Assembly: GCF_036898095.1 (NCBI RefSeq)
Contig: NC_090726.1
Span: 34,395,457 to 34,459,456, forward strand
Reading direction: 5' to 3'
DNA: 64,000 nt
DNA from: Palaemon carinicauda
Taxonomy: Eukaryota > Arthropoda > Malacostraca > Decapoda > Palaemonidae
The position numbers were made by a program, and so were the translations under genes. Position 1 is the stretch's first letter. Every line of letters begins with the position of its first letter. The notes below the pieces were generated by a model. It searched no databases, was not told the origin of the DNA, and was given only the letters and a program-made list of their open reading frames with translations. Shown piece after piece: positions 12,545 through 64,000 of this stretch.

Positions 12545-15500
12545 ACTATTCTTTTGTGATTTTTATTTCTTCTTTAAAGGGGGACACAAATTCCAACATT
12601 CCAAACAATTGATGGCTTTGTGATTAGTGAAATAAATATGGAATACGTAGGTATCGCTTCCGACTTTTTCACCATTGCTTCTTTTACTAATATCAGTGAC
12701 TGGTCATTTTCATCTTCAACTTAATAGGAAAATGCTACTGAATGAGTAATAAACTGGTGTATAATCAGAGGATAAACGTAATTCAGCATATAGTACATAT
12801 TTAGAATTCATCAAATGACTTGCATTACTGAAAAACAGGTTTTTTTTTATTATTATTTTTTTTTATTTTTTTTTTTTAAAGCCAATCTTCGAAACGCTCC
12901 CACAGTATTAGATACCACAGTGACGACTTTACATCAAGTTGAAAGTTACCTCACATGATGATGTACAGTAAATGCTAACACAAAAGCAAAAAAAAATAAA
13001 AAGAAAAAAACTTTTTTTTTGACAATTATTGATGATTAATATCCAGGAAGAAAAAAAAAAAAGACTTTTTACGAAATAGGATTTAATATAAACTATTTAA
13101 AAGGTGTGAAAAATCTCAGCTTTAATGTGGTTGTGTACCCATGTGGAATTGTCGATCCGTAAAATATAAATATTGTCAGTAGGTTATATTTGCTCGATGT
13201 CCAGTGACATTGTTTGATGAATTTTATGGAAATCACACACGTTCATCGTCCCATCCGGCCTTCCACGAGCAATCGGTATTAATTTTTATTTACAAACTGC
13301 TCTCCAATTGAGAAAAATTCAGCCAGATCAAATTTAGTATAGTGAGCAACGTGGTCTCATACAATTTATTGTCCCCATTTTTTTCACTGTTTATTAGTTT
13401 TTTTTTTTTTTTTTTTTAGAAAGTTTATTCTTATTTCATATATGCTTTTAGAATGATTTTTGTGAACTATAAAGATAATGAACTGATAGCAGTTTTAAGC
13501 TCTACAAGAACTTCTAAACACTTCCAGCAGTTTCTGATTTTTTTTTGTTTTAGAGGAATTAAAAAGAATATTATTTACAATGGTCAGCCACTTAACACTT
13601 ATTATTTAAACTATTTTTGCATTCTACAACTTTGTACACGCATCTAATATAATATCTAGCCATATAATGTAAAGCACCCAAAGAAAAATAATGTCTTTTG
13701 ATCACAGAAAAACAGTTTTCTATACTCAAACTTCTCTTGTATTATGTCCGCATTTTCCTACACAAGGTTAGTTTTCAGTATAATATCTAGCCACTAATAG
13801 CTACAATTTGCACCACAAACATATATATTACATATGTGTGTGTGTATATATACATATTTATGTGTATATATGTACATATAAAATATACATGTATAAGATA
13901 TGTGTGCGTGCTGTATATATGAATGGTGCGTTGATACATGTATATGCATAAACCCATCCAATTGACGAATGATTCATGTTCCGGAGAAAAGATTTTGCTT
14001 GAATTATGAGATCTTCTAATTAGAACTTTTTCTTTACATCATGTCACTTTTCATGATTTTGTTCAGGTGTTTTCACTCTTTAATGGTCTGTGTGTCTGTT
14101 GATTTCCTTGGTGTTGTCGAGCTGTTTTATGGTTTTACCAGCCCTGTTGTTATTTGTTAATCGTTCTGGACAATACCTTTGTAATGATACAGACTTCTCG
14201 CTTTCATACCTTCCAGTTGCATCCTTTATAAAACGCAGCTCGTCCTGTTAATTTCAGAGGAGATCCTTCCTGAAACTTAACGCCATATCAATAAAGAAGT
14301 TCACTTCAACCCTGGGAATAATAGTTATTAATTGAATTTCACTCCTCTATTAAATTTAGTCTGGCCTAGGTTTATGTGAAATCATTGGCGTTGCTTTTCG
14401 CAGCAACTAATTACAACGTTGGCAACACTCACTGTATCTCATTTCAGCCGTCTTGTAATTATAAAGGTCATCAAAAGTTTGGCTTGTCTCGAATTGGTTA
14501 AGGATCTCTCCCTGCTCTCTCGTGACCTTTAGTTAGGCGGCGGTGTAGTCTAATGAATTACACAACCAACAATATTATAGTGTAAATAATGCATCACGGG
14601 CTTGATATATGAATGAGGCATAGTAAATTGAAAACTACTGACTTGAATAGGCTTCTCCTTTACCTCCATTCCAGTTTTTTTTTTTCCTTCTTGGTGACCA
14701 TCCTTTTAACTTTCAGTTCGAGCATTAAGATTCAAGGATATAGCCATGGATTGAACACAAGATCATCAATCTGGGATAAAATGTTATCAAAGCTTCTTTA
14801 TTTTGAGTAAGAAATTAAGAGAGAGAGGAAGGAGAAATATATACTGAAAGGAGCAAAGGTATTCACTACAGCATTAGGGAATTAAATGCCCCCTTGATTA
14901 CGACAATATTTTGTGGAGCCTTGCTGTAGAATTAACCGATGGAGTTCATTTCTTATCCGGGAATTCGTTATTCGTATTTTAGGAGCTCAACTGGCAGAAT
15001 AGTCTATTGGCCTTTAGTGCCTTCCGTGGTGATTGTTATAGGAACTAAGCCGTTATCAAGGACAACTCATCATATCTGATTATGCCGTTTAGTCTTTCCT
15101 TCATTCCCTAAATCATGTATTCCATTTCTCACAACTGCTTTTTAAATTTTCACATAAGTATTTCTGATTAATTCAAGAAGTTATAAAAAGTGATTGTCGG
15201 GATCGTTAATTGCAGAGCTTAAGGCACTAGTTTGATTAAGATGTTGAATGTTGATGAAAATAATTAGATAATATACTGAAGTTGACTTTTGTAGTCATAA
15301 AGATTTTAGGGATTTTTTATGTGATATTTTCTTGTAATATCGGTATTATTTTTACCATGATTTGTCATGTTTTTCTTTTCCTGAGGTCCCGTGTACCTCT
15401 GCTACATTAGGATTTATTCAAAGGAGAGGGATTAGCATCCCTAATAACCATAGCAATTTTTGAAACTTGGTATTAGTTCCATTTACAAGTGGACTGATAG

Positions 15501-16140
15501 TCCCAGAAATCATTGGCCGTGTAATGAACCCCTTGGCACCAACGGCTAATGATCTATAATAACAGCAGTATTCATTTTTTGTTCAATTTATATTTTGCTT
15601 TTCCAGCGATACTGCAATTTTATTGAAACAATCTAGATATAGCATCTTTATTGCATCAGTACTTTATATAGTGTACGGTTGCCTACCCTTTGGTAGTAGG
15701 AAGGAATATGAAATGAAATAATGAAATTGCGTTAGAGATTAATACTCGAAATAAGACTACTTAAAGTTGAATATACAGTTAATCTATCTCCAATCATTTC
15801 CAGTGTCATACACAATTACCTGAATGAGTTGGTCTGTGCACTAGTGTCGGTGAAGACTTGATAAAATAATGTGTCAAGCCTGATAAATACAGTAAGTTTA
15901 TTCATATTACTTCAAACAGGTGTGTTCTCAGAAGTGCAGACACACTATTGTCGTCCATGACAAAAGACCTCTTAGAAGCCTTTGATATCGCCAAGTGTCA
16001 ACATGATTATGTATGAATTTATTTTTATAGAGAGAGGCCCCAAAATTAAAAATTCTTGGAAAAAAGAAAACCTAATATAAAATTTAGATGTTCAAGGAAA
16101 ACTTCAAGAAATTTGCTGCAAAGCGTAGCTTACGGAAAAA
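12545..16140. other. Unassigned AT-rich DNA
   Basis: No supported gene. It contains T- and A-runs (12839-12877, 12988-13020, 13050-13065, 13398-13418), a short TA/TG-rich block at 13820-13940, and a pyrimidine-rich repeat-like block at about 14650-14720. Confidence 0.45.
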
Positions 16141-16155
16141 AATATATATACTACA

Positions 16156-16180
16156 CGCACACACACACACACACACACAC

Positions 16181-16218
<38 letters not shown>
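16156..16218. repeat. (CA)n joined to (AT)n
   Basis: CA repeats to about 16181, then TA repeats. Confidence 0.95.
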
Positions 16219-16220
<2 letters not shown>

Positions 16221-16649
16221 CATACACACAGTATACTGGCACAAATACGTCTGGTCCAATTCTCTTCTTCATACTGATTATTTCAGGGTCCTACTCTAAT
16301 TTAAAGTGTTATAGGTATATATAAATCTTAATATACGTATTGAATCTAAAGCTCAAGATAGAGACGATTGGCGAAATCTAACTGAGGCCCTTTGCGTCAA
16401 TAGGCGTAGGTAGTGAGGATGATGATGATGAGGCTGCCTTCACCATCCTGTCAGGCAATGAGAATATAAATCACTTGGTTAGTAAGGTAGGCTGATCTAG
16501 GTCCCATGCTATTAATACCGACCTTCCCACTTCCATGCACTTGCCTTATTCTCGGCCAGAGATCACTTCAGTATGAACTAACGGCAACACGTGTCTACGG
16601 CAAGACTCACTTGAGCGGAGTTGTAGAACTTCGCTATTACTCTTTCGAA

Positions 16650-16905
16650 AACATGCCTGCCGTTTCCCTCTAGCAGTGCACAGTATGCATTATTGTAAGC
16701 CTGCACAGTATGCATTATCTTAAGTGCAATTGGAGCTCCCTTCGGCTCCCAGCTGCACCCACTGTGTAGCCTTCTCCTTTACCTCCGTTCCAGACTTTTT
16801 CCCTCTTTGTGTCCAACCTTTTAACTTTCACTCCCCTAATTGAATGGCCCTCCCGGCCCCATCGAAGAGTCATGGCCAATTTCATAAATCCATAATCCAT
16901 CCAAC
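16650..16905 (+). repeat. Dispersed repeat B-type fragment
   Basis: 'Gcacagtatgcattat' occurs twice at 16679-16718. 'Cccttcggctcccagctgca' follows, then a pyrimidine block and 'catggccaatttcataaatc'. It resembles the repeats at 8885-9060 and 46230-46405 in order and style. Confidence 0.5.
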
Positions 16906-17285
16906 TGGCTCTTAGCTACGGATATTTGTCTTTTTCGTTGGTCTGAGTTTACAACTGCAGATGTATCGTCCTCATGAGAGATAGCAGTATTGAGATGGCC
17001 CTTAATTGGGAAAGAATGAACTGTAAGTCAGTGGGGCAGAAGGTAGACTTTGAGAGGGTTAGGCCTGAATATCGGGAAGCCTAAGAGTGTGTGGAGGGGG
17101 GAAGTAAATGGCGTAGTTTATGTAGGTGGGGACTATACGCAACTGATGAAGCATCTTTGTAGGAGAATGAATGCTGTGAAAAATTAACGGTATTCATCCC
17201 CAATGCCGCTGTTGATGGATGAATGTGGTAGGGATTCTCGTGTTACATTTCCCTGGAGCCACCCCATGTATGGGAAACTTCTAGA
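16906..17285. other. Unassigned intergenic DNA
   Basis: Nothing recognised. It ends at a large composite (AT)n block. Confidence 0.35.
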
Positions 17286-17345
<60 letters not shown>

Positions 17346-17351
17346 TATATG

Positions 17352-17382
<31 letters not shown>

Positions 17383-17486
17383 GACATATACATATATATA
17401 TATATATATATATATGTATATTTATACATATATACATATATATATACTGAATATATTTGTTTTAATATATATATAATAATATATAT

Positions 17487-17558
<72 letters not shown>

Positions 17559-17625
17559 ATATATATATATATAAATATATATATATGTATGTATGTATGT
17601 ATATATATGTACACATACACACGCT
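17286..17625. repeat. Composite (AT)n/(CA)n microsatellite block
   Basis: Long TA runs broken by ATAC/ATGT variants, with a (CA)n at about 17487-17505 and a (GTAT)n at about 17586-17602. Open frames across it (Ile/Tyr repeats) are artefacts. Confidence 0.95.
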
Positions 17626-18240
17626 GTGGAAAGAGTAATTAGATGAACTACAGGAGGCCAGGTTGGTCGACGAAAAAAAAGCAATTACGTCCATTATTGT
17701 CCAGCACAGAATGCTATTTGGGAACTGGAATAACCCGGTGGATTTTTCTTTGGATAGAAAAAATGGGTCAGATTGGCTGCCACAACCTTTACATTTTCTC
17801 CCGTACGATTGATTGTGATAGCCACCGTTGATTAGCCACACCAGGATAGAAAACTTGCATCTCGTGTTTTCATACAGAGAAACACTCTGTAGCTTTTGCT
17901 GGAAAGGGTGACATGGTTGACGAGAGATTGAGAAAGGGATGCTTAAATTATCATTAGGTCAGGCAAGTCATTCTGCCTTTTTCCTGTTACTTTAATGTGT
18001 TTCTTAATATTTATATATCACAAATCTTAAGTGATTCTATTTTGTGTAAAATTTATATTTGATTTTTTTTCTTTTAAAGTTATATTACGAAATCAGGTAA
18101 ATTTTTCTGTCCAGAAAGATTTCATATACGCTTCGCACTTACATTGTCACGAAACATTTTTCAGTTTTTGGAAGAAGAAATTGAGAAATATATTCTTAAC
18201 TGGCCCTGACTATTTTAAGTTCTTTGAGTATAAGTCACTG
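17626..18240. other. Unassigned intergenic DNA
   Basis: No gene recognised. The block is AT-rich and ends at the (AT)n array that borders the Tigger-like element. Confidence 0.35.
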
Positions 18241-18299
18241 ATAAAATGTACGGTATATGTATATATACTTATATACATACATACATGCATACTTACACA

Positions 18300-18311
18300 C
18301 ACATATATGTA

Positions 18312-18361
<50 letters not shown>

Positions 18362-18375
18362 TGTATATATATATG

Positions 18376-18457
<82 letters not shown>
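18300..18457. repeat. (AT)n array bordering the Tigger-like element
   Basis: TA repeats ending in the TA at the transposon's left end. The matching array on the right is 21071-21161. Confidence 0.95.
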
Positions 18458-21166
<2,709 letters not shown>

Positions 21167-21179
21167 TATATTACTGTGT

Positions 21180-21490
21180 GGAGAAAGGGTTTGCATGTTG
21201 CCATTATCAGCAGAGTTTTACTAGTTAGGGTCACGCTACCCATACTAGGTTGGTTTACTGTAAGCGATCATACAAAAATTTCCCACCATCACCAATCCAC
21301 ACAGGCTCGCGTGTTGATGAAATCTGGCTAAATCCCATACTTGAATTGACATGTCTGAGGCCTTTGTCCTGCATTGAACTAGAAACGGCTGTATTTGTTG
21401 CTGTCCAGTTTCATCTAACTTATCTTTTACAGTGTAATTGCCGAGATGACAATGTCTTCATAGGCCCCAACACCGAGCTATCTATCTATC
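21180..21490 (+). repeat. Dispersed repeat C copy
   Basis: 'Ttgcatgttgccattatcag', 'tactaggttggtttactgta' and 'cccaccatcaccaatccaca' lead to 'gaggcctttgtcctgcattg' and 'ctagaaacggctg'. Related copies lie at 27340-27500 and 34330-34560, with end pieces at 26256-26300 and 48410-48440. Most copies border an (AT)n array. Confidence 0.6.
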
Positions 21491-21492
21491 TA

Positions 21493-21493
<1 letters not shown>

Positions 21494-21546
<53 letters not shown>

Positions 21547-21683
21547 TTATTTCTCCAATCGTTTATTTATTTCCATATTTCCTTTCCTTACTCGGCTATT
21601 TTTCCCTGTTAGAGCTCTTGGGCCTGTAGCATCTTGCTTTTCCAACTAGGGTTGTTACTTAGCTAGTAATAATAATAGTAATA

Positions 21684-21740
<57 letters not shown>
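21494..21740. repeat. Two (AT)n arrays around a repeat A tail
   Basis: TA repeats at 21494-21543 (after TATC units) and 21688-21740. Confidence 0.95.
21541..21686 (+). repeat. Repeat A, 3' end only
   Basis: 'Tttcctttccttactcggct', then 'agcatcttgcttttccaact', then an (AAT)n tail that runs into an (AT)n array at 21688. Confidence 0.8.
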
Positions 21741-21744
<4 letters not shown>

Positions 21745-21751
<7 letters not shown>

Positions 21752-22940
21752 ATACACACAGTATGTTGGTCATGTGCAATCTATTTGTAAAATTATTACA
21801 TTAACAGCATAATGATTTGTCAAAAGGGGATCACGCAGTAACAGGATATTGAATATTTACGAAAAAAAAAAACTCCATTATTATGTTTAGATTCATTATT
21901 TTGATTATCATTGTTGAAACCTGACGGTCAAGTGTTATATCTAAAGAAACTGAGAAAAAACGAGGTATAAATTTAGTCAATAGGTTATTTATTATTAATT
22001 AACATTAGCTTTAATTCCATAAAAATAAATGCCATAGCTCCATTCCTTGAATTTCGTATGATTTATTCATTCCTTGAATTATATAAAATGATATATTCCT
22101 GTTGGCTGAAATTTTTTATTTTGTTTATACCTTTTCTTGTCGAGTCTAAAAAAAAAAAAAAAAAACTTTCTATAAGGGAAGCAAGCGGCTACTTGTAGAA
22201 AAAGCATTGTGGATAAAAAAAAATATTGTGATTTAAGTATATACAAATATACTATGTTATGTAGACCATGAATTCTTATATATAGTTTTTTTTTTCTACA
22301 TTGGCCCTCACACGACGTTAGGCTGAATAATAAAATTGCGTTTCCCTAACAAGTAAATTTTGTCCCGTTGATAAAGATATAATTCTGCCTAATATGTATA
22401 ATGAAAACATGAAATTCATTTTACCCATCAAAAATGCCCATTTGGAAGGGGGCCATGAGAAGCATTTTAGAATTAGCACTGGATGGATATCCCCTGTGTC
22501 CTGGAATTACCTTTCTCATAGAAATAAAATAAAAAACTTGACGATATATTACGTGAAAGTTTTAATTGCAGAAGTTTGTAACTTGCTTCATTGTTCACAT
22601 CTTTCACGAGATTAGTCTTAATTAAGGTTTAAATTAATTAGGCAAATTTTAAGTCACTTTTATTGAAGCTTAATCTAAATAAGTAACTTGTAGGCTGAAA
22701 TAAATTCATGTATGGATTTATTTCTTATGAAATATAGTTCTCACTTGTGGCATAAGAATACATACAGTAGATTCAAAGTTTGCAAGTTTAGTTTTGAGTA
22801 AAAGAAAAAAAAAACGCCTTCTGCCACCATGCAATGAAGATTTCTTATTAATATTTCATTGCTTAAGTCCTAATATTGTAATTTGGATTTTGTATTGATA
22901 TATTTACAGCATTTACAGTCCTTCATCTTAGAATTAAAGT
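21745..22940. other. Unassigned AT-rich DNA downstream of the integrin gene
   Basis: No gene recognised. It contains several A- or T-runs of 8-18 bases. The last part may lie just beyond the integrin polyadenylation site. Confidence 0.4.
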
Positions 22941-22945
22941 TTGTA

Positions 22946-22955
22946 TTTATTTATT
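22946..22955 (-). promoter_or_regulatory. Candidate polyadenylation signal of the integrin gene
   Basis: On the minus strand this reads AATAAATAAA, two overlapping AATAAA signals about 410 bases after the stop codon. The region is AT-rich, so chance matches are common. The assignment is by position only. Confidence 0.3.
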
Positions 22956-23266
22956 GCTTGGTTCTGTTATTAATTCTTATTTGGTAACAACGTATTTACA
23001 TCGCACAAATAATCACCTCCCAGCTACACTTTCTTTCATACAGATTTTAATCAACCTTACATAGAGTCTGCATATCTGTGAAGATGTCTTGAATACTAAC
23101 CTTATTTTTTATCTATTCTCTTTCATCTAATATCTGAAAAGTTTCTTTCTTACTATTTTCATTCTAGATCTTTGTTTTTTGTCTCATTTTATTTGTTCAT
23201 TGTTTTTCCTCTTGGACTTTCATTTGCTCTTTCGACTCGCTGAAGCTAACACGTTATATTGAAAAT

Positions 23267-23270
<4 letters not shown>

Positions 23271-23347
<77 letters not shown>
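23271..23347. repeat. (CT)n microsatellite in the integrin 3' untranslated region
   Basis: An almost pure CT array of about 77 bases starts 14 bases past the integrin stop codon region. The transcript would carry it as (GA)n. Confidence 0.95.
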
Positions 23348-23351
<4 letters not shown>

Positions 23352-23361
23352 TCCAGCTTCA

Positions 23362-60126
<36,765 letters not shown>

Positions 60127-60196
60127 CTGTAATAATCAAAAGGATTTTAGGTAAATGTATATGCAGTCATTTGTGCATATATATACATATCCACAG

Positions 60197-60296
<100 letters not shown>

Positions 60297-60299
60297 ATA

Positions 60300-61160
60300 T
60301 CTCATTCTTTCTGCCTTGGAAATGATTAACCAAAGGAGAACTAATTTAAAATTACTTCTCTTAGGATTCAAACATAAACTTAACCATTCTGCTACCAAAA
60401 AAAGATGTAAATTTATTCCAACTGCTGAAAGTACTTCTGTCTGATTGATTCATTTGTAAGTAGAATTGAAAGCGACATATATTCAATATGATACGCAGTA
60501 GCAAAGTCTATAACGTGGCTATTCATAATAGTTTCGACATTGACATATGTGACTCAAGGTTGCAATTGTTGAGCCTCAAATTGTTTTATATTGAATTTAT
60601 TCTATCTCGGGAGTGAGTAATAAAAAGGAAGGTCATTTGTGATGAATGATTATACCTAGACCAGGATTTGAACTAATGCTTCTTAATACCAACAGAACTA
60701 GATGATAGACTAGGCTTAACCTAGACTACACCAAGAGATAAGTACGTGAATATCGACTCTGTTGTAAAGGTTCCTATAAAATTCAGGTAGTGGTACTTGA
60801 AGAGTCCACCGTATAGTTTTATTTTAACTAATAAGGCATAGATTTGTGTAGACTAATGTTGCTTGGTGAGGGGATAAGACCTGGAAGGTGCCACCTAATA
60901 AATAAGACCTGTGCTTGACATTTGCAGAAGAAAATATGATTCACAACAAAAATTAAGCATTTTTGCCTAATAGAATGTTAATTTATATGAGGATACATGT
61001 ACAGCTATGAAAACACATTTTAGTAATAATTCAATAGGAATAGTAGATACAGTATACAACAAAAACAGCTATTTCTAGACCAATGAAAGAAAGGGGCCTT
61101 ATTCATAGCTGGGGTTTAGCCAGTTTTCATCCCTACGCTGGACATTGGTGATTGTAATAT
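60300..61160. other. Unassigned DNA upstream of the first visible integrin exon
   Basis: Searched for further FG-GAP coding on the minus strand. None seen. Confidence 0.45.
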
Positions 61161-61165
61161 GTACA

Positions 61166-61166
<1 letters not shown>

Positions 61167-61229
<63 letters not shown>

Positions 61230-61238
61230 CATATATAT

Positions 61239-61303
<65 letters not shown>

Positions 61304-61320
61304 CATATATATATCATATA
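61167..61320. repeat. (AT)n array with two copies of an ATCATATATA-type border
   Basis: Two TA blocks separated by 'aacatatatatatcatatat', which occurs twice. It lies at the 3' end of the LINE relic. Confidence 0.9.
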
Positions 61321-61329
61321 TAAAAGGAA

Positions 61330-62720
61330 GGATATATATATATGCATATGTATATCTGTAAAGAGTTAGATCTGTATTAAGAGATTCAGCAAAGCCAGAT
61401 CTGTATTCAGGAGATCGAATTGATGTAAAGAATGTGGCATCATGTGCATAGGCAAAGACCTTATTTTCTAGGCCAAACCACATTTGTGTGTATAGTGTGA
61501 AAATCAATGGGCTTAGAACACTATCCTTAGAATACCAAGATCACATTCTTATACTCTTTATGGTTCCCATCAACCACCTATGCTTTGCAATTTATTACTT
61601 AAAAATTCAACAAAGTTGCTAAGAAAACACCCGTTTACTCCCGGCTGTTTGAGTTTGAAAACAGGGGCATCATGGTTAACATATTAAAGGCACCACTAAA
61701 ATCAAGGCCAGTCATACGAACCTTCTGACTAAAATGAATGGATTTCTGTACAACATTGGTAATTTCATGTTCCAAGGCCTTGGCGAAAGCCAAATTGCAA
61801 AGTAGAGAACCTCATATTTAGACATTTTTCCAAAAGATTTTCAAAAACTTTCGCTAATATGGAAATGTGGCTGTAATCAGTAGGCCTATTATTATTATTT
61901 TTATTACTTGCTAAGCTACAACCCTAGTTGGAAAAGCAGGATGCTATAAACAGAGGGGCTCCAACTGGGAAATTTACCACAGTGAGGAAAGGAAACAAGG
62001 AAAAATAAAATATAAGAACAGTAACATCAAAATAAATATTTCCTATATAAACTATAAAACCATTAACAAAACATGAAGAGAAATAAGAGAAAATAGTGCC
62101 CGAGTGTACCCTCAAGCAAGAGAATTCTAACGCAAGACCGTGAAGGACCATGGTACAGAGGCTATGGCACTATCCAATACTAGAGAACAATGGTTTACTT
62201 TTGGAGTGTCCTCGTAGAAGAGTTGCTTACCATAGCTAAAGAGTCCCTTCAACCGTTACCATGAGGGAAGTGACCTTTGAACAATTACAATGCAGTAACC
62301 TCTTGGGTGAAGAAGAATTGTTTGGTAATCTCAGTGTTGTCAGGTGTATGAGGACAGAGGAGATTCTGTAAGGAATAGGTCAGACTATTCGGTGTGTTTA
62401 GGCAAAGGGAAAATGAACCGTAACCAGAAAGAAAGATCCAATGTAGTACTGCCTGGCCAGTTAAAGGACTCCATGACTCTCTAGCAGTGGTATCTCAACG
62501 GGTGGCTGGTTCCCAGGCCAACCTACAACCTATAAAACTACCATAAATGCATTTACATGATGGGGCAACATTACTAATTCTCCAATAAGTGCTAAAAACC
62601 CCTTCTCGCTTGCGGGATATAACAGACATCTTAGGAGTTAAGAAGTCAGTGGTCTTAATAAATACAAAGGAAAATACCATTTGGGTCTCCATCAAGGTAC
62701 ATCTAGAGAATTATAATTTT
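61330..62720 (-). pseudogene. LINE reverse transcriptase relic split by a nested repeat A
   Basis: Reading the minus strand, 62695-62520 gives FIKTTDFLTPKMSVISRKRE and VFSTYWRISNVAPSCKCIYG, the start of the fingers region. 61890-61330 then resumes with PTDYSHISILAKVFENLLEK, TLQFGFRQGLG and AYAHDATFFTSIRSPEYRSG (the YADD box decayed to YAHD). Many stops. Between the two halves lies the 61890-62520 insertion. Confidence 0.85.
61890..62520 (-). mobile_element. Repeat A, near full-length, inserted in the LINE relic
   Basis: The minus strand runs from 'ggttggcctgggaaccagcc' to 'cttttccaactagggttgta' and an (AAT)-rich tail. ATAGG occurs at both insertion borders and may be part of a short target duplication. 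Confidence 0.88.
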
Positions 62721-63946
62721 ACTTCTTATTTTACCAAAAAGCTAAACTAATTAGTTTAGTCTCAGGAAAACATGAATGAAGAAGAAGAGGGTCTCATTAC
62801 TTTGCTTACTGTCAAAGACATCAGCCAAAAGAGTTGACTTTTATTTTGGAGAGCGAGTGAAAGAGCCATCTAGTTCAAGTAAAGGAGGAACCGTAAGTCT
62901 GCACCAAAGAGTACACATTTAAGGGTACTCCACCACTTATGTTCGTGGGTTGTCCTAGAAAGGGTTTCTTTTATGGCCAAATTGTATTCCTTTTCAGTTG
63001 AAGAATAAACTTTTTGAGCTACAGCTCTTAAGCTGAGTATAGTTATTCCAAGTCAAATACTTATGGAATATGTTGACCAGATTCTCAACCAAGAGAACAA
63101 GCTCAACACTTTTATACAATTGAGACCAATAATCACTCAAAATGCCTATATAGTTTCCAAAGTTATATTAGTATATCACATCAGGGACATGTTACTTAGT
63201 CTTAATTACTAACGAAATTAAGGCATGAGTAGACGAACCAACTGGAGAACCATCCTTACTTATTATAACACCATGGGAATCCCTATATTCTAGGTCCAGG
63301 CAGTTTTATATATATTTATATATGTGTATTTATTTTCATATTTAATTTTTTTTAGGTAGGTTGACACCTAATCAATTTTAGGCTGCGACGTGAGGTCGTG
63401 CCACCTCGCAAAAATGGGGACAACACCTCGAGCCAGCTCGTGACAAGTCCTCGCAAGAAAATTGTTAAATGTCATGACATCACCAGGTTTTTAAAACCAG
63501 TTTAAACTTTGTCACGGCGTTGTGTGAGGTGATGACCTTGTGCCACCTTACAAGATTGTTTAGCGACATCGTACAAACGCCTCAAAGAATGTCGCCCAGG
63601 TTCGTGCCATTTTGTGCCATCTCGCGCCAGCCCCAACGCCTTGTTTTTTTTTGCAGTTCTTACCTCCAATTGTTACCCGATCCAGCAAGCAGCTTACCCC
63701 TACTTGGGCACAGCCTACGATATCTGGCGAGCTGGTTGTAAATTTGCTTATAAGGGACGGCAGGGATGTTTCCATCTATATTCTGGCCATTCATGTACTC
63801 GTATGTTTGTAATTCAATAGCCAAGGAAATACTGTATGCTATTGTGTGTTTTGGTCATGCCTTCATTCATACATATAACAAGTATATTTATTTAGATGAG
63901 AATGTATATGTATGTATGTATGTATGTATGTATATATGCATATATA

Positions 63947-63950
<4 letters not shown>
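62721..63950. other. Unassigned DNA with a GC-richer block
   Basis: No gene supported. At 63385-63640 variants of 'cgtgccacctcgc' and 'gtgccatctcgcgcc' recur irregularly. Short open frames at 63520-63820 are on both strands and lack recognisable domains. A possible donor (GGAG/gtaaga on the minus strand near 63658) was not enough to call an exon. Confidence 0.4.

Positions 63951-63957
<7 letters not shown>

Positions 63958-64000
<43 letters not shown>
63958..64000. repeat. (AT)n array at the window end
   Basis: TA repeats preceded by (GTAT)n and (GT)n, running off the window. Confidence 0.95.

Noticed and set aside
63560..63775. Minus-strand frame with a possible donor, considered as an upstream integrin exon
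   Set aside because: None of its three frames shows an FG-GAP or other integrin pattern, and no acceptor with matching phase was convincing.

Overview
This 64 kb window is eukaryotic, and most likely from a decapod crustacean (penaeid shrimp or crab type). That assignment is an inference. It rests on the very heavy load of long (AT)n, (CT)n/(GA)n and (CA)n arrays, a GT-AG multi-exon gene with kilobase introns, many decayed non-LTR retrotransposon fragments, and a pogo/Tigger-like DNA transposon. No bacterial operon, rRNA, true tRNA gene or CRISPR array was seen.

The one host gene I can reconstruct is the 3' part of an integrin alpha-subunit gene on the minus strand. Twenty coding exons run from 60126 down to 23362 and join in frame at every junction to give 897 residues plus a stop. 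They encode, in order: the last three FG-GAP beta-propeller blades with calcium-binding loops, the thigh and calf regions with a run of nine glutamates, an RKKR furin-type cleavage site, the light-chain segment, one transmembrane helix and a GFFKR cytoplasmic tail. The signal peptide and the first propeller blades were not found and should lie above about 60.2 kb or outside the window. A 500-base N gap (55935-56434) lies in intron 2.

Layout. 1-18 kb holds reverse-transcriptase fragments, a head-to-head palindrome with coding-like arms, dispersed repeats, a decayed copy of an unnamed repeat-associated protein (11.4-12.5 kb) and unassigned AT-rich DNA. 18.46-21.07 kb is a complete Tigger-like element whose 603-codon transposase frame has four in-frame stops and no frameshift. 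23.4-60.1 kb is the integrin gene, its introns filled with microsatellites, a 1.35 kb minisatellite touching the exon 5 splice acceptor, hairpins, tRNA-derived SINE pieces and mostly antisense reverse-transcriptase relics. 61.3-62.7 kb is a decayed LINE split by a nested SINE-like insertion.

The most informative repeat biology is an apparent LINE/SINE pair. A short dispersed element of about 650-740 bp and a LINE share the same 3' end and (TAA)n tail, in about a dozen places. A second theme is inverted duplication of mobile-element pieces beside long (AT)n arrays, seen at four sites. I found no convincing wholly new enzymatic system. The best leads are these repeat structures and the splice-site minisatellite.
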